Shown here: positions 57,494-64,000 of the stretch, one piece after another
Layout of the letters: every line of letters begins with the position of its first letter
Position numbering within the stretch: the stretch's first letter is position 1
Origin: Caulobacter sp.
Lineage (GTDB): Bacteria > Pseudomonadota > Alphaproteobacteria > Caulobacterales > Caulobacteraceae
NCBI GenBank assembly: GCA_028291055.1
Contig: JAQGIP010000051.1
Coordinates: 78,051 to 142,050 of the forward strand
DNA length: 64,000 nt
Direction: 5' to 3'
Program-made: the position numbers and the translations under genes
The notes under the pieces: model-generated
The model's input: the letters and a program-made list of their open reading frames with translations, nothing else
Database searches by the model: none
Told to the model about the DNA's origin: nothing

Positions 57494-59023
57494 TCAGCCG
57501 GCGTTGAGCGCTAGTTTCTGGGTGGTCGCGGTCGTCTCCGGGTCGCCCAGGATCTGGCTTTTCAGATCCCGCCGCAGGAGCTTGCCGGTGTCGTTGTAGG
57601 GAAGGCTCGGGTAGAAGAAGAACTGCTCGGGAACCCGGCTGGACCTGAGATTGGCCAGCACCAGGGCGCGCAGGTCCTCCGTCGGAATGGGCGGGTCGCA
57701 GACCACCGCCGCCACGATCCGCTCGCCCCATTCGTCGTCGGGCAGGCCCAGCACGGCGACGTCGAGCACGCCGGTGTGGCGGCGCAGGACGTCCTCCACT
57801 TCGGAAGGCGAGATATTCTCCCCGCCGCGCACGATCACGTCGTCCAGCCGGCCCTCGACGAACAAGAAACCTTCCTCGTCCAGCCAGCCGGCGTCCTTGG
57901 TCGCAAACCATCCGTCGTCGCGGACGGCCTTGCCGCTCGCATATTCGCCCGAAATCTGTTCACCCCGGACCCAGACCTCGCCGACCACGCCGGCCCCGAC
58001 CTGATGGCCCGCCTCGTCGCGGATCTCCAGTTCCAGGCTGGGCAGCGGGCGGCCGACCGAGGACAGCCGCCGGCGCACGGCCGGATCGGCGTGGGTGCGC
58101 GCGTCGCGGTGGCTCTGCGGATCGAGGATGGAGATGGTCGAGCTGGTCTCGGTCAGGCCATAGGCGTTGACGAAGTCCACGTGGGGCAGCAGGTCCATGG
58201 CGCGCTCGACCACGGCGACCGGCATGCGCCCGCCGCCATAGGACAGCGCTCGCAGGCCGGGCAGGCCCTGGCCGGTCTTGTCCAGCACATCGAGCACGCG
58301 GCCCAGCATGGTCGGCACCACCATCGCGTGGGTGACCGCCTCGGCCGCGACGCTGCCGGCCCAGGCCTCGGGCGTGAAGCCCGGCAGCTGGACCATGCGG
58401 CGGCCGCTGTAGACCGAGGTCAGCACCGCCGAGATGCCGGCGATATGGTAGGGCGGCACGCTGACCAGGGCCGCGTCGCCCTCGTCCGCGCCGAGGAATT
58501 CGATGGTCGACAGCACATAGGACGTCAGGTTGCCGTGGCGCAGGATGGCCGCCTTGGGCTCGCTGGTCGTGCCGCTGGTGAATAGGATGATGGCGACGTC
58601 CTCATCGGCGTCGTCCAGGACGGGCGGCTCACCCTCGGCCGTATAGGCCTGGGCGAAGGCTTCCGCCGAGATCAGCTCGACGCCCTCGATGCCGGACAGG
58701 CGCGCCATCAGTTCCGCGTCGCAGATGGTCGTGGTCGGCGCCGAGCGCTCCAGTAGCTTGCGCAGGCTGGCGTCGGGCAGCCGGTAGTTCAGCGGCGTGA
58801 ACGGCCGTCCCGCCATTGAGGCGCCGAAGATCGCCACCGCGAAGCTAGGGCCGTTCAGGCCCACATAGGTCACCGTCTTTCCGGGACGCGACGCCATCCA
58901 GGCGGCGGCCCGGCGCGACGCGTCCAGCAGCCCGCCCATGGTCATGCCACCGTCCCGCGACCCGATGATCACCCGGTCGGGCGCGGCTTCGGCCGCCATC
59001 TCGAGAAGGAGGTGGACCTGCAT
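57494..59023 (-). CDS. Acyl-CoA ligase (AMP-forming)
   Basis: 509 residues. LFTSGTTSEPKAAILRHGN, GLTETSSTISIL, WLDEEGFLFVEGRLDD, VRGGENISPSEVE, and C-terminal YNDTGKLLRRDL with the catalytic Lys. A further activator of carboxylic acids, distinct from the ligases at 17005 and 54171. Gaps of 6 and 28 bp to neighbours indicate one operon with the CoA-transferase. Confidence 0.9.
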   Translation of the reverse strand: MQVHLLLEMAAEAAPDRVIIGSRDGGMTMGGLLDASRRAAAWMASRPGKTVTYVGLNGPSFAVAIFGASMAGRPFTPLNYRLPDASLRKLLERSAPTTTICDAELMARLSGIEGVELISAEAFAQAYTAEGEPPVLDDADEDVAIILFTSGTTSEPKAAILRHGNLTSYVLSTIEFLGADEGDAALVSVPPYHIAGISAVLTSVYSGRRMVQLPGFTPEAWAGSVAAEAVTHAMVVPTMLGRVLDVLDKTGQGLPGLRALSYGGGRMPVAVVERAMDLLPHVDFVNAYGLTETSSTISILDPQSHRDARTHADPAVRRRLSSVGRPLPSLELEIRDEAGHQVGAGVVGEVWVRGEQISGEYASGKAVRDDGWFATKDAGWLDEEGFLFVEGRLDDVIVRGGENISPSEVEDVLRRHTGVLDVAVLGLPDDEWGERIVAAVVCDPPIPTEDLRALVLANLRSSRVPEQFFFYPSLPYNDTGKLLRRDLKSQILGDPETTATTQKLALNAG

Positions 59024-59029
59024 CGCGGT

Positions 59030-59350
59030 TCAGTCCGAGGCGGGAAGCGGCTTGGCTTCCTTCAGGGTCAGGGGGCGGCCCTCGAAGGCGAAGGCGCCCT
59101 TGCCGCCCTTTGTGCAGAGCACCTCAAGGCCGGTGGCCTCGTCGACATAGCGCTTGCCGATCAGGGCCGGCGCCTCGGCGGCGTCCGTGAGTTGCGTCGC
59201 GCCCGCGCCGGCGCCCGGCGCGGTCACCGGTTCGCCGCCACAGGTGATCACCCCCTGCTCCGACGGCGGACGGATGATGATCCCCTGCGCATTGCACACA
59301 GCGCTGGCCAGCTTGGTCCCGGCCGCGAGTTTCATGGGCTCGCCGGACAT
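59030..59350 (-). CDS. Small conserved-looking protein of unknown function, three Cys
   Basis: 106 residues with Cys at 19 (VCNAQG), 37 (ITCGGEP) and 79 (LCTKGG). C-N-A-Q and C-G-G could form a metal or FeS site, but the count is odd, and it might pair in a dimer. No family recognised. It starts by TGATG overlap with the CoA-transferase stop and ends 6 bp before the ligase, so it is expressed with both and may be an accessory to them. Confidence 0.7.
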   Translation of the reverse strand: MSGEPMKLAAGTKLASAVCNAQGIIIRPPSEQGVITCGGEPVTAPGAGAGATQLTDAAEAPALIGKRYVDEATGLEVLCTKGGKGAFAFEGRPLTLKEAKPLPASD

Positions 59351-60564
59351 CAGGCGATGACCCCGGCGATCTTCAGCTCGATCAGCTCGTCCATGGAATG
59401 GCCCATGGATTCGAAGATCGCGTCAGTGTGTTCGCCATGCTCCGGCGCGCGGGTCAGTACCGGCGCCACCCCGTCGATCTGGGCGGGGCCCGGCACGAAC
59501 GGCAGGTCGGCGCCGTTCTCGAACTTGACCATCTGGATGTAGTGGTTGGCGATGGACTGCTCGTCCTTCACCGTGTCGCCCGGCATCTCGACCGTGCTCC
59601 ACTGGCCTTCCTGGCTGTTCAGCCGCTCGGCCACCTCCGCGAACGGCATGGCGGAGAATATGCCGTCCAGCACCGTCACGCAGGCTTCCGAATTGGCGCC
59701 GCGGGTCTTCATGTCGATGAACCGCGGGTCCTTGGCCAGGTCGGGCTGGCCGATGGCGGCGCACAGGCCCGACCAATAGCGGTCGGCCTCCAGCATGCCG
59801 ATCAGGAAGAAGCGGCCGTCCTTCGCGCGGTAGATGTTGGCCAGCGGATTGGGCGGCCGGTAGCGGTCGTGCTGGACGATGGTGTCCTTCTTGATCGCAT
59901 AGGCGCCGGCGATGGTCGCCTGCATGGCCCACAGGCCCGATCCCAGCAGGGAAACGTCGACGATGGCGCCCTTGCCCGTCTTTTCGCGCTGATAGAGGGC
60001 CGCGGCGATGCCGCCGGCCATGTTCATGCCGCTCTGCACATCGCCGAAAGCGGGCCCGGGCAGCATGACGGGGAAGTTGTAGTCCGGCGGCATGGACGAG
60101 GTGCTGACCCCGGCGCGGCCCCAGTAGGACAGGCCGTCGAAGCCGCCCTTGTCGGCGTCGGGGCCCAGCGGGCCCTGGCCCGTGCCGCGGCCGTAGATGA
60201 TGCGGGGATTGCGCGCCAGGATCTGGTCGGCGTCGATGCCCAGCCGGTGGCGGGCGGGCTGCATGAAGTTGGTGATGAAGACGTCCGCCTCGTCGACCAG
60301 CTCCATCAGGAGCTTCAGGCCCTCGGGCTTGTTGATGTTGATGCCGACGCTGCGCTTGCCGCGGTTGAATACTTCCCACAGCGCCGTGACGCCGCCGTCG
60401 CCGGGCTTGATGCCATAAGAGGCCAGGCCGCGCATCGGGTCGCCGCTTTCGGGGTGTTCCACCTTGATGACGTCGGCGCCCCAGTCGGACAGGGCCGCGC
60501 CGGCCGAGGGCACGAAGGCATAGATCGCGACCTCAACGACCTTGATGCCATCCAAAAGAGCCAA
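59350..60564 (-). CDS. Type III CoA-transferase (CaiB/BaiF family)
   Basis: 404 residues, catalytic Asp143 in KGGFDGLSYWG; near-copy in pattern of 40669-41886. First gene of operon A (CoA-transferase, small protein, ligase, amidohydrolase). Upstream 60565-60827 has no gene and carries the ATACG-TTTC-GGTAT site. Confidence 0.9.
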   Translation of the reverse strand: MALLDGIKVVEVAIYAFVPSAGAALSDWGADVIKVEHPESGDPMRGLASYGIKPGDGGVTALWEVFNRGKRSVGININKPEGLKLLMELVDEADVFITNFMQPARHRLGIDADQILARNPRIIYGRGTGQGPLGPDADKGGFDGLSYWGRAGVSTSSMPPDYNFPVMLPGPAFGDVQSGMNMAGGIAAALYQREKTGKGAIVDVSLLGSGLWAMQATIAGAYAIKKDTIVQHDRYRPPNPLANIYRAKDGRFFLIGMLEADRYWSGLCAAIGQPDLAKDPRFIDMKTRGANSEACVTVLDGIFSAMPFAEVAERLNSQEGQWSTVEMPGDTVKDEQSIANHYIQMVKFENGADLPFVPGPAQIDGVAPVLTRAPEHGEHTDAIFESMGHSMDELIELKIAGVIA

Positions 60565-60672
60565 CGACGCCTCCCGCTTCTGCCGAGACGGTTGACCCGC
60601 CTCTTTCTGAACTGGTCGCGCCCGCTTGACTCAGGCGCGTGATGATCATCGTCGGGCCGCTCCAAAAATGCA

Positions 60673-60686
60673 ATACGTTTCGGTAT
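60673..60686. promoter_or_regulatory. Candidate distal copy of the TetR operator
   Basis: ATACG-TTTC-GGTAT, one mismatch from ATACC-N4-GGTAT, 109 bp upstream of the CoA-transferase start. No good -35/-10 boxes. The intergenic stretch 60565-60827 otherwise holds nothing recognised. Confidence 0.45.
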
Positions 60687-60827
60687 TTGGATCGCATAAA
60701 CACACCCCTTGAGGGGAATTCGTAGTGAAAACCGTGCGTTAATCCGAGAGGCCCGCCCTGATCGCTGATATTGGGCTCAGCTCAATTCCACTACATGAGC
60801 CGTATTTTGGGGGTTTTGGCTCGGCGC

Positions 60828-61781
60828 TCAGGCCAAGCTTGCCAGATCGGCCTCATACTCCGCGTAGGAGTCCTTCAGGCTGGCGGTGCTCAGTAGCATG
60901 GTGGCGACCGGTCGGTCATCACCCGGCCGGAAGACGCTGGTCTTCACCCACAGCGCCTCGGTGCGCCGCGTTGCCGACCGCGCCACCACCGCGCGCTCGA
61001 TCTCATAGGTCTCGCCCACGAACAGCGGGCCGTCCTGCATGACGATCTCCTGGTCGGTGAACAGGTCGACCGTCGGCCCATGCAGCGTCCACGGGTCCTC
61101 CGACGCCAGGTGGTTCAGCAGCACGCTGACCATCTCCAGCGGAATGATTGCCCGCCCCCAGGGATTGTCGGCCCCGGCCCTGAACCAAGGCGACGGCTCG
61201 GTAATCACCGCCAGCTTACCCTCCAGCGAGAAGGGATAGAGCCGTCCCATCTTCGTATCGGCGTCCATCGCCACGCTCACGCGCGGCCGCGTCATGCCGG
61301 GCGCCACGTCGCGCAGGATGACCCACGGCTCTCCGCCCGACAGGCCATCAAGCTTGGCCTGCACCGCCGACGGCGGATGCGCCGTCCCCACCGAGGCCGT
61401 GCCGCGCAGGATCTCCGTACCGTCGTCGCGTTCCATCCAGACCGCCGTCTGGCTCTGCCCCTCGCCAGGCCGGTCCATGAAGGCCCTTACGGTCTCGCCC
61501 TCATAGACAGCAGCGCGATACTGCACCGATAGCCCGCCTTCGGCGAACCACCGTTTGCCCCAGACCGCGAAGCCCAACGGCGCGAACTGGCTGAAATGGG
61601 TCGGTCCCTCGATCGTGCCGCCCTTGAACCCCAGCTTGCGCGCCGTGGCGTCGTCGTGGATCGAGGCGTGGCCGCCATACTCCTGCTCGGCCAGCATCTG
61701 GCGCGGCTGCCGCCACGGCCCCGCCAGCACGCCGTCGGTTTCCCCGACAGCCGTTTCGAACGCGGGCAGCAGCGACATCAT
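60828..61781 (-). CDS. MaoC/hotdog-fold acyl-CoA binding protein, hydratase-like
   Basis: 317 residues, probably two hotdog units. LGFKGGTIEGPTHFSQFAPLGFAVWG resembles the substrate-access helix of MaoC hydratases (G-T-I-x-G-P), but the D-x-x-x-x-H pair is not obvious. The second unit has MVSVLLNHLASEDP and MQDGPLFVGETYEIERAVV. Could be a hydratase, thioesterase or acyl-CoA binder. The start ATG at 61781 (or 61778) overlaps the stop of the oxidoreductase gene. Confidence 0.72.
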   Translation of the reverse strand: MMSLLPAFETAVGETDGVLAGPWRQPRQMLAEQEYGGHASIHDDATARKLGFKGGTIEGPTHFSQFAPLGFAVWGKRWFAEGGLSVQYRAAVYEGETVRAFMDRPGEGQSQTAVWMERDDGTEILRGTASVGTAHPPSAVQAKLDGLSGGEPWVILRDVAPGMTRPRVSVAMDADTKMGRLYPFSLEGKLAVITEPSPWFRAGADNPWGRAIIPLEMVSVLLNHLASEDPWTLHGPTVDLFTDQEIVMQDGPLFVGETYEIERAVVARSATRRTEALWVKTSVFRPGDDRPVATMLLSTASLKDSYAEYEADLASLA

Positions 61782-64000
61782 CCGACGGCCTCCATGACTT
61801 TCAGTTTCGAGGGCACGGCCAACTGCCCCATCAGCTCCGCGCGCCTCACCGCGACCTTCGCCAGGTTCGCGTCCTTGACGTGCCCATAGCCCCGGATGTC
61901 GTCCGGCAACCGCGCCAACGACACGGCAATCTCAAGAGTGTCGCCCGACAGCCCGTCCAGCAGCTCGCACATCGAGCGCTCGTAGTCGCCGATCAGCCGC
62001 CGCTCGACCCGCCGATCCGCCTGGTAGCCGAACACATCGAAGGCCCCGCCCCGAAGCCCCTTCAGCCGCGCCAGCAGCTTGAAGCCCGCGACCATCCACG
62101 GCCCATAGGCCCGCTTGCGCAGCTCGCCGGTGACCTTGTCGCGGCCCGCGAACAGCGGCGGCGCCAGATTGAACTCCAGCTTGAAATCACCTTCGAACTG
62201 GCTGGCGATCTGGGCGGCGAACCGCCCGTCCGTAAAGAGGCGCGCGACCTCATATTCGTCCTTGTAGGCCATCAGCTTGTAGAAGTTGCGCGCTACCGCC
62301 TCGCCCAGCGCGCCCGTATTGCCCGCGACGGCCTGCTCGGCCCGCGCCGTACGCTCGACCAGCCGCCGATACCGGCCCGCATAGGCCTCGTCCTGATAGC
62401 CGGTCAGGTCCCTCGCCCGCGCGTCCACGAAGGCCGCCAGATCGAATACGGCCGGCGCCTCCATGGCCGGCGGCGCCACGACAGCCTCGACCGCCGCCAT
62501 GTCGTGCGCGGCCAGCCGGCCCCAGGCGAAGGCCTTGCGGTTGGCGGCCACGGCGACGCCGTTCAGTTCAATGGCCCGGTCCAGCGCCTCGAAGCCCAGG
62601 GGCACATGGCCTCTCTGCCAGGCGTAACCCAGCATGAAGAGGTTGGTGGCGATGGAGTCGCCCATCAGCGCGGTGGCCAACCCGCCCGCGTCGATCACGT
62701 CGGCGTCCGGCCGCACCGCCGCCTGCACCGCCTTGCGGTCGATCGCCGTGGAAAGGTCGATGGCCCCGTCGCGCACGAAGGCCGAAGTCGGCGAAACCCG
62801 CGCATTGACCACCGCCGCCGTACGGCCCGGGTCGAACCGCGACAGCGCCCCTTCCCCCGCCGCCACGACGAGGTCGCAGCCCAGCAGCAGGTCGGTCGCG
62901 CCGGCGCCGATGCGCACGGCATGGAGGTCGTTCTGGCTGGGCGCGATGCGCACATGGCTCATCACCCCGCCGTTCTTCTGAGCCAGGCCGGTGAAGTCGA
63001 GCACCGTGGCGCCCAGCCCCTCAAGACGCGCGGCCATGCCCAGCAGGGCGCCGATGGTGATGACGCCGGTGCCGCCGATGCCGGTGATCAGGATGTTGCA
63101 CGGGCCGGTCAGGGCCTGGAGCGCCGGCGCGGGAAGATCGGCGAAGGGATCGTTCGTCTGTTTCGCCGCCGTGGTCTTCCTGAGCGCGCCGCCCTTCACG
63201 GTGACGAAGCTCGGGCAGAAGCCCTTCACGCAGCTGAAGTCCTTGTTGCAGTCCGACTGGTCGATGCGCCGTTTGCGGCCCAGCACCGTCTCCAGCGGCT
63301 TGACCGAGATGCAGTTCGACTTGACCGAACAGTCGCCGCAGCCCTCGCAGACCAGGTCGTTGATGAACACCCGCTTGGGCGGATCCGGATAGGTCCCGCG
63401 CTTGCGCCGGCGGCGCTTCTCGGCCGCGCAGGTCTGGTCATAGACCAGCACCGACAGGCCAGCGACCTCGCGCAGTTCGCGCTGGATGGCGTCGAGGTCA
63501 TCGCGGTGGCGCACCTCGGCTCCGGGGGCCAGACCGACCGGATCGCTGTATTTCTCGGGCTCGTCGGTGACCACCAAGATCCGCCGCGCGCCCTCGGCGG
63601 CGACCTGGCGGGTGATCAGCGGCACGGTCAGTTCGCCGTCGTGCGCCTGGCCGCCGGTCATGGCCACGGCGTCATTGTAGAGGATCTTGTAGGTGATGTT
63701 GACGCCGGCCGCCGCCGCCGCGCGGATGGCCAGCAGGCCGGAGTGCATATAGGTGCCGTCGCCCAGATTCTGGAAGACGTGGGGCTCGGCGGTATAGGGC
63801 GCCTGGCCGATCCAGGTCGCGCCCTCCCCGCCCATCTGGGTGATGAAGGAGGTCCGCCGCTCGGGGATGGAATAGGCCATGCCGTGACAGCCGATGCCGG
63901 CCATGGCGCGGCTGCCTTCCGGCACATTGGTCGAGGTGTTGTGCGGACAGCCCGAGCAGAAGAAGGGCGTGCGCGCCAGCCGTGACTTCGACGTCTCCAC
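61778..64000 (-). CDS. Indolepyruvate ferredoxin oxidoreductase, fused type (partial, 5' end off window)
   Basis: 740 C-terminal residues visible of a protein usually ~1150 long. FCSGCPHNTST and GDGTYMHSGLLAI with NDAVAMTGGQ form the thiamine-diphosphate domain; Cys-rich CEGCGDCSVKSNC and CVKGFCPSFV follow; then the gamma domain ITGIGGTGVITIGALLG and a C-terminal domain DEYEVARLFTDGRF. It oxidatively decarboxylates an aryl or branched 2-oxo acid to an acyl-CoA. The missing N-terminal part lies beyond position 64000, so the codon at the edge is internal, not a start. Confidence 0.9.
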   Translation of the reverse strand: METSKSRLARTPFFCSGCPHNTSTNVPEGSRAMAGIGCHGMAYSIPERRTSFITQMGGEGATWIGQAPYTAEPHVFQNLGDGTYMHSGLLAIRAAAAAGVNITYKILYNDAVAMTGGQAHDGELTVPLITRQVAAEGARRILVVTDEPEKYSDPVGLAPGAEVRHRDDLDAIQRELREVAGLSVLVYDQTCAAEKRRRRKRGTYPDPPKRVFINDLVCEGCGDCSVKSNCISVKPLETVLGRKRRIDQSDCNKDFSCVKGFCPSFVTVKGGALRKTTAAKQTNDPFADLPAPALQALTGPCNILITGIGGTGVITIGALLGMAARLEGLGATVLDFTGLAQKNGGVMSHVRIAPSQNDLHAVRIGAGATDLLLGCDLVVAAGEGALSRFDPGRTAAVVNARVSPTSAFVRDGAIDLSTAIDRKAVQAAVRPDADVIDAGGLATALMGDSIATNLFMLGYAWQRGHVPLGFEALDRAIELNGVAVAANRKAFAWGRLAAHDMAAVEAVVAPPAMEAPAVFDLAAFVDARARDLTGYQDEAYAGRYRRLVERTARAEQAVAGNTGALGEAVARNFYKLMAYKDEYEVARLFTDGRFAAQIASQFEGDFKLEFNLAPPLFAGRDKVTGELRKRAYGPWMVAGFKLLARLKGLRGGAFDVFGYQADRRVERRLIGDYERSMCELLDGLSGDTLEIAVSLARLPDDIRGYGHVKDANLAKVAVRRAELMGQLAVPSKLKVMEAVG

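Noticed and set aside
61880..63985. 701-residue plus-strand reading opposite the oxidoreductase
   Set aside because: Antisense shadow; thiamine-diphosphate and Cys motifs are on the minus strand.
1..64000. Genomic island or prophage with recent transfer
   Set aside because: No integrase, transposase, tRNA or attachment repeat, and base composition looks even apart from the AT-rich 44.5-44.7 kb promoter stretch.

Overview
The window is high-GC, densely coded, and made almost entirely of genes for oxidative and CoA-dependent breakdown of a hydrophobic carbon skeleton. Gene content (Spinster-type MFS carriers, TonB receptor, luciferase-like monooxygenases, type III CoA-transferases, many SDRs and acyl-CoA dehydrogenases), weak-SD/TTGAC promoters and inverted doublets of a TCCCGACGAAAGTCGGGA palindrome suggest a free-living alphaproteobacterium, probably Caulobacterales (Phenylobacterium/Caulobacter-like). 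This placement is inference. No rRNA, tRNA, CRISPR, transposase or phage gene was seen.

Layout. 1-14.4 kb is mostly minus strand: a flavin reductase carrying a TetR-type ligand domain, two luciferase-like monooxygenases, a thiolase-like protein (TLP1 type), a 3-hydroxyisobutyryl-CoA hydrolase-like enzyme, an old-yellow-enzyme homologue, an MFS carrier, a TetR regulator, a crotonase, a dienelactone hydrolase, a stand-alone riboflavin kinase, a CoA-transferase and a hotdog hydratase. 14.6-18.6 kb is a plus-strand operon (cupin, crotonase, acyl-CoA dehydrogenase, CoA ligase). 18.7-29 kb holds an MFS/SDR pair, an amidohydrolase with an EthD protein, a crotonase, a Baeyer-Villiger-type monooxygenase, a degenerate SDR and a double-length CoA-transferase. 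29-32 kb holds an MFS carrier with TetR and FadR-type GntR regulators. 32-40.5 kb holds an amidohydrolase, DUF2889, SDRs, a SnoaL-like protein, a P450, a third luciferase-like enzyme and an APH-type kinase. 40.7-44.4 kb holds a CoA-transferase and a TonB-dependent receptor. 44.8-60.6 kb is three SDRs plus a long minus-strand run (MerR regulator, three acyl-CoA dehydrogenases, nitroreductase, DUF35 plus Cys-less thiolase, three-domain ligases, amidohydrolase, CoA-transferase), cut by an intrinsic terminator at 56.15 kb. 60.8-64 kb holds a hotdog protein and the C-terminal part of an indolepyruvate ferredoxin oxidoreductase.

Likely working model: outer-membrane and inner-membrane uptake (TonB receptor, MFS), oxygenation by FMN-dependent monooxygenases, P450 and BVMO, CoA activation by ligases and CoA-transferases, then beta-oxidation and retro-aldol/hydrolytic steps. 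The main unifying signal is an 18-bp operator, ATACC-N-ACCGGT-N-GGTAT (and 14-bp ATACC-N4-GGTAT versions), found in at least seven intergenic promoters from 2 to 24 kb and possibly at 60.7 kb, often placed on the -10 box or in the -35/-10 spacer. A TetR protein encoded at 8.9-9.6 kb is the obvious candidate to bind it. The same TetR ligand-domain type is fused to the flavin reductase at the window's left edge, suggesting that both transcription and flavin supply may answer to one ligand. The substrate cannot be read from the sequence.
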